64,000 nt of DNA from positions 1-64,000 of the forward strand of contig CAYZJB010000012.1 of the NCBI GenBank assembly GCA_964478735.1. The letters run 5' to 3'. This DNA is from CAYZJB01 sp964478735 (GTDB lineage Bacteria > CLD3 > SB21). The translations under genes were made by a program, and so were the position numbers. Below the pieces are notes generated by a model. The model saw nothing but the letters and a program-made list of their open reading frames with translations. It did not search any database and was not told the DNA's origin. This document shows, one piece after another, positions 25,449-33,888 of this stretch (within the stretch, counting starts at the first letter, position 1; the number at the start of each line of letters is the position of its first letter).

Positions 25449-25865
25449 TCAATTATATCTCCGACAGGATAGACTTTCCCATCGATGCCGAAGGCATCGA
25501 ACGAAATTAGACAAAAGAATCAGCAGTCCACACGCTGGACAGATTGCTTTCACCGAACCTGACGTGGCCGAATTTTTTCGGTCCCGGAGTAGCCACGCCT
25601 CGAAGCGTTTGGAGCAGACCAAATTGGTTCGTTGCCAAATGACCATCAATGCCTCCACAAGCTCCGTGTCCTTATACTGAGACTTGCGTCCCGGTTTTTT
25701 CCCCGCCGAATGCACACCTTCGCGATGAAGCAACCGAATCGCACTCTTACCATGCAGGCCTATAACCTTTACAAAGACGGCCGCCAAATACCGCCTGCGA
25801 ACGGCCTCGACATACTCCAGTTTCGCTTTCGTGCTCACAATACGTGCTCCTTTCCTTGGTAACAC
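25449..25865 (-). pseudogene. Transposase remnant (N-terminal HTH part, degraded)
   Basis: Up to 138 residues on the minus strand. Recognisable transposase-like blocks are STKAKLEYVEAVRRRYLAA, VFVKVIGLHGKSAIRLLHR, GKKPGRKSQY, ELVEALMVIWQ and LVCSKRFEAWL. I know these, in this order, from the N-terminal helix-turn-helix half of a group of DDE-type transposases of about 400 residues. Compared with that pattern, about ten residues are missing after RRRYLAA, sequence after CSKRFEAWL is shortened, and the catalytic DDE domain is absent. No terminal inverted repeats were seen. The remnant lies between the intact kinase gene and sppA. The insertion-sequence family is not assigned. Confidence 0.65.
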
Positions 25866-26004
25866 ATATTATGACGCAACGACCCAATTTCAGCCCTCGG
25901 TAACAATAATAATTAGGAGTCAATTCGAGACCGCATCCAAACGGGTTTTCCGGTTGACTCGCCGGGTTTTTTTTAATAGCTTGCGGCCTCGTTATGGTAA
26001 CGCA

Positions 26005-26886
26005 ATGAAAAATAAATCGACGGTTGTCGTACTCATACTCTTCGGATTCTGTTTGATCAGCGCTCTGTTCGTTTTTCTGTTCAGCCTGAGCGATATAGAG
26101 TTTACCGTCCGCGATCACGTCGCACTGGTGGAAGTTGAAGGAACGATTGAAGACGGTCGGGACGTCGTGCGGCAGTTGAAAAAATACAAGGACGACGCTT
26201 CGGTCGTGGCCGTGGTACTCCGCATCGAAAGCCCGGGCGGGGGCATCACGCCGTCGCAGGAAATTTTTGAAATGGTCCGCCACGTCCGTGAGTCGGGTAA
26301 ACCGGTGGTCGCCAGCATGGGCAGTGTCGCCGCGTCCGGCGGGTACTATATTGCGTGTCCGGCCGATACGATCGTGGCGAATCCGGGAACGATCACGGGC
26401 AGCATCGGCGTGATCATTCAGTATCCCACCGTCGATGGTCTTCTCGATAAGATTGGAATCCGGTTTACAACGCTGAAGGCCGGAAAATTCAAAGATGCAT
26501 TGAGTCCGTATCGGGAAATGACCCGCGAAGAATCCGATTTTCTACAATCTTTTGTCTTCGACGCTTATGAACAGTTCATCCACGCCGTGGCATCGGAAAG
26601 AGACCTCGACACGGCGCGACTGGCGGAATGGGCGGAGGGCAAGGTTTTTACGGGTGCGCAGGCCCATCAGCTCGGCCTTGTCGACGTGCTCGGCACGTAC
26701 GAAGACGCGATCCAACTCGCGTGGACGATGGCCGGTAAGACCGGCGAGCCCAACGTGACGCGCGAGCGCAAGCGTCGCCCAAGTTTTTTTGAACTGCTGT
26801 TCGAAGAAGATGCGGAAAATGCCGGCCACGCACTGTTGCCGTCCTTCCGCAGCTATCCCGTTGTGAGTTATAAATATGGCTTCTGA
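26005..26886 (+). CDS. sppA: Signal peptide peptidase SppA (S49 family)
   Basis: 293 residues from ATG 26005, which gives a natural N-terminal membrane anchor (VVVLILFGFCLISALFVFLF). The S49 serine nucleophile is in SMGSVAASGGYY, and the Lys general base is in LKAGKFKDALSPYREM. The length fits the short single-domain SppA of many bacteria. SppA degrades signal peptides left in the inner membrane after protein export. The gene overlaps the HU gene by 11 bases, so they are co-transcribed. The residues before 26005 in the same frame do not resemble the family. Confidence 0.93.
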   Translation: MKNKSTVVVLILFGFCLISALFVFLFSLSDIEFTVRDHVALVEVEGTIEDGRDVVRQLKKYKDDASVVAVVLRIESPGGGITPSQEIFEMVRHVRESGKPVVASMGSVAASGGYYIACPADTIVANPGTITGSIGVIIQYPTVDGLLDKIGIRFTTLKAGKFKDALSPYREMTREESDFLQSFVFDAYEQFIHAVASERDLDTARLAEWAEGKVFTGAQAHQLGLVDVLGTYEDAIQLAWTMAGKTGEPNVTRERKRRPSFFELLFEEDAENAGHALLPSFRSYPVVSYKYGF

Positions 26887-27199
26887 AACGATCAATCTCA
26901 CCAAAGCGGAAATCATTTCACGGATCAGCGAAGCCGTGGGCCTGACGCGTATCGAAACGGAGGCCGTGGTCAACGCCTTCATCGTCGTCATCAATGACGC
27001 ACTTAAAAAAGGACAGGAAGTCGAGATCCGCGGATTGGGCAGTTTCCGGATCATCGAGCGCGAACCGCGCCTCGCCCGAAACCCGAAAACGGGCGAAAAG
27101 ATCCAATTGCCGCGCCGCCGGGTACCCCAGTTCCGTCCATCCAAAGATCTGCGCAAATCGGTCAATGAAAACATTCAAACCTTATCAGATAACCCTTAA
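26876..27199 (+). CDS. HU/IHF-family DNA-binding protein
   Basis: 107 residues. The bacterial histone-like fold is clear: LTKAEIISRISEAVGLTR, an amphipathic second helix (VVNAFIVVINDALKKGQEVEI), GLGSFRI, then the flexible arm with ARNPKTGEKIQLPRRRVPQF and the conserved Pro that intercalates into DNA, and FRPSKDLRKSV. It is slightly longer than typical HU (about 90) at both ends. It binds and bends DNA in the nucleoid. HU or IHF subunit identity cannot be resolved. The start lies inside the 3' end of sppA. Confidence 0.95.
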   Translation: MASETINLTKAEIISRISEAVGLTRIETEAVVNAFIVVINDALKKGQEVEIRGLGSFRIIEREPRLARNPKTGEKIQLPRRRVPQFRPSKDLRKSVNENIQTLSDNP

Positions 27200-27213
27200 C
27201 CACGGAGGACAGC

Positions 27214-27309
27214 ATGCCTTGTGGACGCAAGCGTAAGCGTCGGAAAATGGCGACGCACAAACGCAAAAAGCGACTGCGACGGGACCGCCATAAGAAAAAG
27301 AACCGTTAA
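27214..27309 (+). CDS. AURKAIP1/COX24-domain microprotein (31 aa)
   Basis: A very short but convincing gene: GGAGG at 27204-27208, five bases, then ATG, and 31 codons to TAA 27307-27309. The peptide reads MPCGRKRKRRKMATHKRKKR and continues LRRDRHKKKNR. The KMATHKRKKRLR..RHK pattern is that of the AURKAIP1/COX24 (mS38-like) family, found as tiny basic proteins in Bacteroidota and relatives and thought to be a ribosome-associated component. It follows the HU gene by 14 bases and is followed directly by an intrinsic terminator, so sppA, the HU gene and this gene form one unit. Its presence supports FCB placement. Confidence 0.88.
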   Translation: MPCGRKRKRRKMATHKRKKRLRRDRHKKKNR

Positions 27310-27321
27310 TTTCGTCAATTC

Positions 27322-27357
27322 AACCTCGTCGGTGCTCGCCGGCGAGGTTTTCTGTTT
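27322..27357 (+). terminator. Intrinsic terminator after the sppA-HU-COX24 unit
   Basis: AACCTCGTCGG / CCGGCGAGGTT arms (27322-27349, one bulge) are followed by TTTTCTGTTT. It lies 13 bases after the stop of the microprotein gene and just before truA. Confidence 0.8.
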
Positions 27358-27359
27358 AT

Positions 27360-28094
27360 ATGAACCCTCGCAACATCAAAATTACCATCGAATACGACGG
27401 TACGGATTTCAGCGGATGGCAGTTTCAACCGCATGCACGCACCGTTCAGGGTACTCTGCAGGACGCAATTCTGCAAATCACGCAGGAAGATGTCGTCGTC
27501 GAGGGAGCGGGACGAACCGATGCCGGTGTACATGCGAGGGCCCAGGTCGGTAATTTCAAAATTGTCAAATCCATCGAACCGGCAGACTTGGCCAAAGGAT
27601 TGAACGCCGTTTTACCTCACGACGTCCGGATCGTCGGCATCGACGAGGTCCCTCTCGACTTTCACGCCCGCTTTTCCGCTAAAGAACGGCGTTATCGCTA
27701 TACCATTTCCCACCGCCCGACGGCATTATTACGAAACCACGTCTGGCATTATCCGCATGCGCTTGACGTCGAACGGATGATCCAAGCATGTCGGTTTTTG
27801 ATCGGCGAAAAAAACTTCCGCTCGTTTTGCCTGTCCGAAGCCGAGGTCAATCATTATCGCTGCGACGTTCGCCATGCCGCGTGGATGCAGGAAAGCCTGA
27901 TGCTGTATTTTGACATACACGCCAATCGGTTTTTACACAACATGGTACGTTGTCTCGTCGGGACGTTCGTTCAAATCGGAAGAGGAAAGATGGCGGTTGA
28001 GGAAATTCCCGTCATCCTGGAAAAAGAAGACCGTCGTCTGGCGGGTTTTACGGCGCCGGCGAAAGGATTATGCCTGGAGTCCGTCATTTATTAA
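27360..28094 (+). CDS. truA: tRNA pseudouridine synthase A
   Basis: 244 residues, the family's usual size. The start fits the family (IKITIEYDGTDFSGWQFQP). The catalytic Asp is in GAGRTDAGVHARAQV (about 50-64), and other conserved parts are FHARFSAKERRYRYTI and NRFLHNMVRCLVGTF. It converts uridines 38-40 in the tRNA anticodon arm to pseudouridine. The ATG lies right after the T-run of the preceding terminator, so transcription must begin inside or very near the hairpin region, or arise by read-through. Confidence 0.96.
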   Translation: MNPRNIKITIEYDGTDFSGWQFQPHARTVQGTLQDAILQITQEDVVVEGAGRTDAGVHARAQVGNFKIVKSIEPADLAKGLNAVLPHDVRIVGIDEVPLDFHARFSAKERRYRYTISHRPTALLRNHVWHYPHALDVERMIQACRFLIGEKNFRSFCLSEAEVNHYRCDVRHAAWMQESLMLYFDIHANRFLHNMVRCLVGTFVQIGRGKMAVEEIPVILEKEDRRLAGFTAPAKGLCLESVIY

Positions 28095-28150
28095 CGCGCG
28101 GAAAAAACCCGGTCGAAGGCGCTGTTGATTCGAATGTTTTCGAACATCGG

Positions 28151-28891
28151 TTAAAATTTTACGTCATTGAGGGTCCAGTCATAATCCAGGTACCCAACCG
28201 CTAATTTATCGTCTGCAACGGCCGCGGCGGCATTACGGTCGTCGAGGTACTTTGCAAGAAATTTCCCGACCGATCCGTAGTTCCGAATGAAATCTGATTC
28301 ATACCACTCGAAAATCCGGCTGATTTGTACGCGGCCGGACGATACGGATACTTTTTTTGGATTGTTCACAAACCGGCGCGTTTGTTCTTCCATTTGTGCT
28401 TGAACCTGCGAACCCCTGTACGCGGCATTGAGAAGGTTGGGACAACCGATGGCGGAACAGACCAGGACAAAATGCAGACGTGCGTCGCCAAATTTTGGAA
28501 GAAGGATCTGTTTTTCGATCATGTCCAGGCTGTAGGCCTGACCGGCGATACGATGCGTACGCTCCTGGAAAAAACTCTTGTCCGACCCATTGGTGATCGA
28601 TTGCGTCGGATAACGATTCAACACGCCTTCAATGGCTGCTGCGTTGTATGCGTTGATCCAGAAAGCCAGTTGTTCCGGGAATGACATTTCCAGAGGACTC
28701 GCTGTCTCCAGGCTTTTCAGATAGCGATCAAACGCCGCCCGATCTCTCGCAAGAACTGCATAATTCACACGCCCGTTATTGTCAACGTGTTTCTTGAGTA
28801 TTTGATCAAAAAGCGAGTGGTCGAAGGTTTGAGCCTTAACGGACAATATCCCGAACTGGATGCAAATGAAAACGGTGACTATGCTTGGCAT
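28151..28891 (-). CDS. DUF547-family secreted protein
   Basis: 246 residues with an N-terminal signal peptide ending near VKAQ. The DUF547 signature is clear: FWINAYNAAAIEGVLNRYP (about 77-95), SLDMIEKQILL, and HFVLVCSAIGCPNLLNAAY (about 140-158), which carries conserved Cys residues. Function is unknown in the family; the fold is suspected to be enzyme-like and acts outside the cytoplasm. It converges on truA, 56 bases apart. The 215 bases upstream to lptG hold no gene apart from a hairpin. Confidence 0.9.
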   Translation of the reverse strand: MPSIVTVFICIQFGILSVKAQTFDHSLFDQILKKHVDNNGRVNYAVLARDRAAFDRYLKSLETASPLEMSFPEQLAFWINAYNAAAIEGVLNRYPTQSITNGSDKSFFQERTHRIAGQAYSLDMIEKQILLPKFGDARLHFVLVCSAIGCPNLLNAAYRGSQVQAQMEEQTRRFVNNPKKVSVSSGRVQISRIFEWYESDFIRNYGSVGKFLAKYLDDRNAAAAVADDKLAVGYLDYDWTLNDVKF

Positions 28892-29061
28892 AAGATTTGT
28901 TCATTTCCTCAATAGTTGCAATTTCGCAGCTGATGCTATTTGAAAATAAACGATTTAAGAAGCGATCTATTTCAGATTTCTGAAATCATCGCCTCATATT
29001 TCTGAAAATTCTCCTGGTTTTCCAGGGTTTAGGGTAAATTGATCGTCACTCGGTCAATTTG

Positions 29062-29096
29062 AAACGTTGCAGTCTTTCGGGGTTTCTGCAACGTTT
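29062..29096. terminator. Hairpin terminator downstream of lptG
   Basis: AAACGTTGCAG / CTGCAACGTTT arms of 11 bp enclose a 13-base loop. On the plus strand it is followed by TTTTATTTT. On the minus strand, where lptG ends 11 bases away, the following T-run is weak (TTTCAAATT). It probably works in both directions. Confidence 0.65.
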
Positions 29097-29106
29097 TTTA
29101 TTTTCC

Positions 29107-30198
29107 TCAGGTTTTGACCCTCAAAAAAACGAACAAACTGAGCGTCCCGAAAAGGACATTGCCTGCCCATGCAGCCCAGATCGGATCGATACTGCGGCTG
29201 TATCCCAGATATCGTCCCGTCTGAATGACGATCCAGTACGCGAAGCAGATCACCAGCGTGAGAAAAATATTCATCCCGGCGCCGCTCTTGGCCCGTGACG
29301 CGGCAATCGGAGCGCCGAAAACGACCATGATGAGGCAGGTCAGCGGATAGGAAAATTTCAGATGATAATCGACCTGCCATCGTTCGATCTGCGCACCGCT
29401 GCGTTTCAGTTTTTCTATAAATTCCGCCAATTCAATGTAGTTCATTTCATCCGGTTTTTTTTCCCTTTTGAGAATGTCGTCCGGATCAAAAAATAATCCG
29501 GACTCCGATCGGATGCGGAATTTTTCCATCCGTTCCCCGTCGCCTGAAAATTCTCTGACCACTCCGTGCGAAAAAATCCATGACGACGACACGGAATCCC
29601 ATCGCGCCTCTTTGGCATCGATCCGGCGGCGGAGCTGCACGCCGTAACTTTCCTGCACGGAAATGTTGTACGCCATCAACAAATTTTTATCGAACCGTTC
29701 GATCACGACTTTGACGCCGCTCGGATCGAAAAGGCGGATGTCACGGCCGATGCTGCGGCGCGTGGCGCTGACGCGTTCGACGTACTCCTGCCAGATCTGC
29801 GCCTTGCGCGCATTGGCGTCCGGCACGACGTTTTCGCTGACCCAGAAATTGGCACAGCTCAGGAACGCGGCTGTCACCACCGTCAGCGTCAGCGTTCGAT
29901 AAATACTGACCCCCGACGCCTTGATGGCGGTCAGCTCGTTGAACCGTGCCAGACTCCCGACGGAAAACAGACTCGCCAGAAGCACGTCCACGGGCAGCGT
30001 GAGCGTCATGATGTGCGGAATGAAATTCAAATAATACTCCGCAAGGATCGCATTGGGTACCCGGCGATCGATGAACTTGTCCGTATTTTCAACGTAGTTG
30101 ACCGCAATAAAGATCGTGATCATGGCGATCAAGGCAAAAAACAGGACGGAGAGGAATTTTTTTAGCAGGTATCGGTCGATAATCGAAAACGTCTGCAT
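29107..30198 (-). CDS. lptG: LptF/LptG family LPS export permease
   Basis: 363 residues with the YjgP/YjgQ layout: a start with IIDRYLLKKFLSVLFFAL, TM helices 1-3 in the first 125 residues, a ~150-residue periplasmic beta-jellyroll domain, and three C-terminal helices. Family parts include TLPVDVLLASLFSVGSL, FNELTAIKASGVSIYR and APIAASRAKSGAG. It is a membrane subunit of the Lpt transporter that pulls lipopolysaccharide out of the inner membrane, implying an LPS-bearing outer membrane. Only one such permease is in this window. LptG rather than LptF is a best guess. The gene starts 3 bases after the rnr stop, so the two are co-transcribed. Confidence 0.92.
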   Translation of the reverse strand: MQTFSIIDRYLLKKFLSVLFFALIAMITIFIAVNYVENTDKFIDRRVPNAILAEYYLNFIPHIMTLTLPVDVLLASLFSVGSLARFNELTAIKASGVSIYRTLTLTVVTAAFLSCANFWVSENVVPDANARKAQIWQEYVERVSATRRSIGRDIRLFDPSGVKVVIERFDKNLLMAYNISVQESYGVQLRRRIDAKEARWDSVSSSWIFSHGVVREFSGDGERMEKFRIRSESGLFFDPDDILKREKKPDEMNYIELAEFIEKLKRSGAQIERWQVDYHLKFSYPLTCLIMVVFGAPIAASRAKSGAGMNIFLTLVICFAYWIVIQTGRYLGYSRSIDPIWAAWAGNVLFGTLSLFVFLRVKT

Positions 30199-30201
30199 CG
30201 C

Positions 30202-32322
30202 TCAGTCCGTCAATTCGAGGTCGAGTTCATGTTTTTCACGGTTGGCGCGAACGACGCGGACCCTGACCGTATCGCCCAGCCGGTACGTTTTACGGCGCCG
30301 TTTGCCCATCAGGTGGTACCGTTTCTCGTCATAAATATAATAATCGTCCTCCATGTTGCGCACCGCGACAAACCCTTCGATCAAAAATTCCGTGATTTCG
30401 ACGAACAGGCCGAACGCCGTCACGCCCGAAATGATACCGGCATAGGTCTCGCCGATATGGTCTTGCATGAATTCAACCTGTTTGACCTTGATGGAATCAC
30501 GCTCCGCCTCCGTTGCGACCCGTTCCCGGTTGGAGCAGTGCCGTCCGATGTCGCCCAGTTTGTCCTTCCATTCCGACAAGCGGTGGGACGGCATCCCTTC
30601 GGAATACTCCTTCAGCAGTCGATGCACGATCAGATCGGGATACCGGCGAATGGGCGACGTGAAGTGCGTGTAGTAATCGAACGCGAGGCCAAAATGGCCG
30701 ATGTTGTTCGGAGAATATTCCGCCTTGGCCATGGCGCGAATGGCGACTTTTTCAACCAGCAGATCTTCTTTTTTACCTTTCACCGCTTCGATAAGTTTCT
30801 GGATATGCTGCGGCCGGATGTTTTCGCGATGCTTCGGGACCGATGTCGAATAGCCGAGAACGGCAAGGAGATGCAGAAACTTTTCTAGTTTTTCATGTAC
30901 CGGTTTGTCGTGGATGCGGTATAGAAAGGGCAGCTTCTGTTTCATCTTCCCGAGATGCATGGCGGTTACCTGATTGGCCAGCAGCATGAATTCTTCGACG
31001 AGCCGGTGGCTCTGAAGCCGTTCTTTCCGATAGCATTCCACGGGCCGGCCGCGGTCGTCGAGGCGAAATTTTGTCTCCGGTGTATCGAAATCGATGCTGC
31101 CGCCATTCAAGCGCTTTTGGGTCAGTCGGGCAGCGACCGACTGCATCGTCCGTACGGACGCCGCCACGATGCCGTCGTCGGAGTTTTTTCCTTCGATGAT
31201 CTCCTGCACTTCTTCGTACGTGAACCGCCGTTTGCTGTGAATGACGGATTCGACAATGTCATAATCCAGGAGATTCGCGTCATCGTCGATTTCCATCAAA
31301 ACGCTGTACGTCAGACGGTCCTGGTGCGGTACGAGACTGCAGAGGTGATTGGACAGCCGCTCCGGCAGCATGGGAATGACCCGATCGACCAGATACGTAC
31401 TCGTACCGCGTTTGAACGCTTCGCGGTCCGTCGGCGATCCTTCACGGACGTAATAGCTGACGTCGGCGATGTGCACCCCGACGATGCAACGCCCGCCACC
31501 GAGCTCTTCCAGCGATACGGCATCGTCAAAGTCTTTTGCGTCAAACGGATCGATGGTAACCGTCAGGTGGTTTCGTAAGTCGAGACGCCGCGCAATTTCG
31601 GTGTCCGGAATCCGGTCCGGATGCATCCGAATTTCGTTTTCCACCGGCGCCGGAAACTGCCAGTGGATGTCGTGCGCTTTGACAACGGACAACACGTCCA
31701 CGCCTTTTTCGTGAGGGAAACCGAGAATTTCCACGACCGATCCCTCCGGCGATTGAAACTCGTCATCCCATCGTTCCAGCTGCACGACGACTTTTTGGCC
31801 GGCTTCGGCGCCGGCCGTTCGATCCGCGTCGACGTAAATATCGCGGCGAAACCGTTTGTCGTCCGGTACGACCATCCCCGTTTTGCGATGAAGTTCGAAC
31901 GTCCCGACGATCAACGTCGTGGCCCGCTGTACGACGCTGAGCACTTCCGCCTCGACACGCTTACCGCTTTGACGCCGCCTTTCGACGGGAACGATGATGA
32001 CCGTATCACCGTGCAGCGCCGTTCGCAGTCTCGAGGAAGAGACAAAAAAATCTTCGTCGTAGCCTTCCACGGTCACAAATCCGTCGCCGGCTTTGTTGAT
32101 CGACAACGTACCCTGCAGGTGGTTGGCGCGATACGTGTGAAATTTCCCGTTCCGGTGTACGATCCCCTTGAGCACCCAGGTGTTGAGGAGGTCATGGATT
32201 TTGTCGCGTTCCCGGTCCGTCTCCACGCCGAGGTGTTTGAAAATATCGCGCGCACGTAAGGGGGTGCCCGCATGTTGTTGAAAAAGTTCGAGCAGACGTT
32301 TTTCGAGTGAAATGGAACTCAT
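30202..32322 (-). CDS. rnr: Ribonuclease R
   Basis: 706 residues. Order of domains: winged-helix N-terminus (1-70), cold-shock OB folds (about 70-230), the RNB catalytic domain with IDPFDAKDFDDAVSLE (about 258-273; acidic metal ligands) and HFTSPIRRYPDLIVHRLL, and a C-terminal S1 domain (YAGIISGVTAFGLFVEI). It is a processive 3'-5' exoribonuclease able to degrade structured RNA. The C-terminal basic tail of the enterobacterial enzyme is short here. The ATG overlaps the stop of the upstream flippase gene as ATGA, an odd but clear coupling of the two. Confidence 0.96.
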   Translation of the reverse strand: MSSISLEKRLLELFQQHAGTPLRARDIFKHLGVETDRERDKIHDLLNTWVLKGIVHRNGKFHTYRANHLQGTLSINKAGDGFVTVEGYDEDFFVSSSRLRTALHGDTVIIVPVERRRQSGKRVEAEVLSVVQRATTLIVGTFELHRKTGMVVPDDKRFRRDIYVDADRTAGAEAGQKVVVQLERWDDEFQSPEGSVVEILGFPHEKGVDVLSVVKAHDIHWQFPAPVENEIRMHPDRIPDTEIARRLDLRNHLTVTIDPFDAKDFDDAVSLEELGGGRCIVGVHIADVSYYVREGSPTDREAFKRGTSTYLVDRVIPMLPERLSNHLCSLVPHQDRLTYSVLMEIDDDANLLDYDIVESVIHSKRRFTYEEVQEIIEGKNSDDGIVAASVRTMQSVAARLTQKRLNGGSIDFDTPETKFRLDDRGRPVECYRKERLQSHRLVEEFMLLANQVTAMHLGKMKQKLPFLYRIHDKPVHEKLEKFLHLLAVLGYSTSVPKHRENIRPQHIQKLIEAVKGKKEDLLVEKVAIRAMAKAEYSPNNIGHFGLAFDYYTHFTSPIRRYPDLIVHRLLKEYSEGMPSHRLSEWKDKLGDIGRHCSNRERVATEAERDSIKVKQVEFMQDHIGETYAGIISGVTAFGLFVEITEFLIEGFVAVRNMEDDYYIYDEKRYHLMGKRRRKTYRLGDTVRVRVVRANREKHELDLELTD

Positions 32323-33818
32323 GAAGCCTTTCTTTTTTTGAAAATCACGGAATACGTGTCGCGGTCGGTATCATCAAACACCCAACGCCAGCCCAGCACC
32401 AGATATCCGATCAGGAAGAAGACGACAAGGGCGATCTCGATCACGAGGTACGGTGCTGCCGGGATCCGCGCGATCCCGAAAGTGATAAGAAAAATTCCGG
32501 CGAACGCAAACACGCGCCACAGGTCCCGTCCCAGCGGCCGGATCCGGATGCGCAGGTACAACTGGCTGACCTGAAAGACCGCCGTGGTCGCGCTGGCGAC
32601 CAGACACCCGATACCGGCACCGACGATGCCGTAATACGGGACCAGAATGAAGTCGAGTACGAGATTGACCACGACAAACAGTACGTTATTGAACAGGTTA
32701 AGGTAAGGATATCCGGACATGATTAAAACAGGTTCGATCAATGAAGAGACCGTGTGCAGCATGATGCCGGCGCACGCCAGAATGAGGGCCGTGGCGCCCG
32801 GTATAAACCCCTCGCCGTAGAGCCCGAGCAGCAGATGTCCGAACAGCAGACACAAGACAAAAAAACCGAGGCTGAGAAAGAGGCTGACACGGATGACGGA
32901 AGCATAAATTCTTTCCAGCGCCGAATAATTTTTTTGCTGCCGCATGTCCACCACAACGGGCATCATGATCGGATCGACCGCCTGGGGAATGTTTCGCATC
33001 GTATTTGCAATGTTCAGGATCACCTGAAATACGGCCACCTGCGACGCGGTGCCCATAATGCTCAACACGATAATGTCGACTTTCAAAATCACGATCGTCA
33101 AAAAATCTGCAAAGGTCACCGGCAATCCGAACGATGCGATCCGCTTCCATTCCACGATGCGCGGCCGATGGGCAAGTAGTTTTCGAAACGAAAAATGCTT
33201 CGTAAACAAATAACAGGACGTCAGAAATCCGACCGTAAATCCTATGGATTTGGCGGCAACGGGAGCGGAGTCCAGATGAAACACGAAGAAAAGCAGAAGG
33301 ATCATCGTCAGATCCGAAAGCGGTTCGACGCCGTTACGAACGACCACCCACAGTTTCATGATCTTGAGTCCGCGGGTCGCCGTCAGGAAAATCGTCGTCA
33401 TGCAGTAAAACGGCGTCGCCCACGACATGATCTTCAAATAGTCGCCGACCGGCGGCTTGTCGATTGCTCCGGCGATGTCGTCCGCAAAAAAGTGCATAAA
33501 AACGACGAGCCACGCACTTAAAATCCATGAAAGCACGAGATAGGCGGAGATGCCCCGGTAGTACTCTTCGTCATGGTTGGCGCGGCTACGGGCGACGAAA
33601 TCGATCACGAGACGATGCGCACCGTAATAACAGATCAGGTAGGCAAGATTCATGATCAGCCACGTCGTACTGAAATAGCCGAATACCTGCTGGCCCATCA
33701 AACGCGTGGCAATGAGGTCGAAAAAAAAATGCGAGAGTTTGCCCAGGTTGCCAATGAGGTTGATGAACGCTCCGCGAGCAACCACTTGGGTTTCGAGATT
33801 CTGGTTGGCCGATGTCAT
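32319..33818 (-). CDS. Polysaccharide/oligosaccharide flippase (MOP superfamily)
   Basis: 499 residues with about fourteen hydrophobic helices. The start has ARGAFINLIGNLGKLSHFFF, as in Wzx/RfbX-like flippases, and the middle has FGLPVTFADFLTIVILKVDI and GTASQVAVFQVILNIANT, the position of the conserved dimeric interface in MOP transporters. It should move lipid-linked sugars across the inner membrane for surface glycan assembly. No glycosyltransferase cluster surrounds it, so its glycan is unknown. It is translationally coupled to rnr and stands 70 bases from the next gene upstream. Confidence 0.88.
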   Translation of the reverse strand: MTSANQNLETQVVARGAFINLIGNLGKLSHFFFDLIATRLMGQQVFGYFSTTWLIMNLAYLICYYGAHRLVIDFVARSRANHDEEYYRGISAYLVLSWILSAWLVVFMHFFADDIAGAIDKPPVGDYLKIMSWATPFYCMTTIFLTATRGLKIMKLWVVVRNGVEPLSDLTMILLLFFVFHLDSAPVAAKSIGFTVGFLTSCYLFTKHFSFRKLLAHRPRIVEWKRIASFGLPVTFADFLTIVILKVDIIVLSIMGTASQVAVFQVILNIANTMRNIPQAVDPIMMPVVVDMRQQKNYSALERIYASVIRVSLFLSLGFFVLCLLFGHLLLGLYGEGFIPGATALILACAGIMLHTVSSLIEPVLIMSGYPYLNLFNNVLFVVVNLVLDFILVPYYGIVGAGIGCLVASATTAVFQVSQLYLRIRIRPLGRDLWRVFAFAGIFLITFGIARIPAAPYLVIEIALVVFFLIGYLVLGWRWVFDDTDRDTYSVIFKKRKAS

Positions 33819-33888
33819 GAAAAGGGAATGACGTTCCTCGAAGGTGTGACGGAAAGGTAAGATGTAAAAATGAGATTTGCCAAAACGA

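Noticed and set aside
25948..25978. Intrinsic terminator before sppA (CCGG stem followed by eight T)
   Set aside because: The stem is only 4 bp with an 8-base loop, and no plus-strand gene ends upstream.
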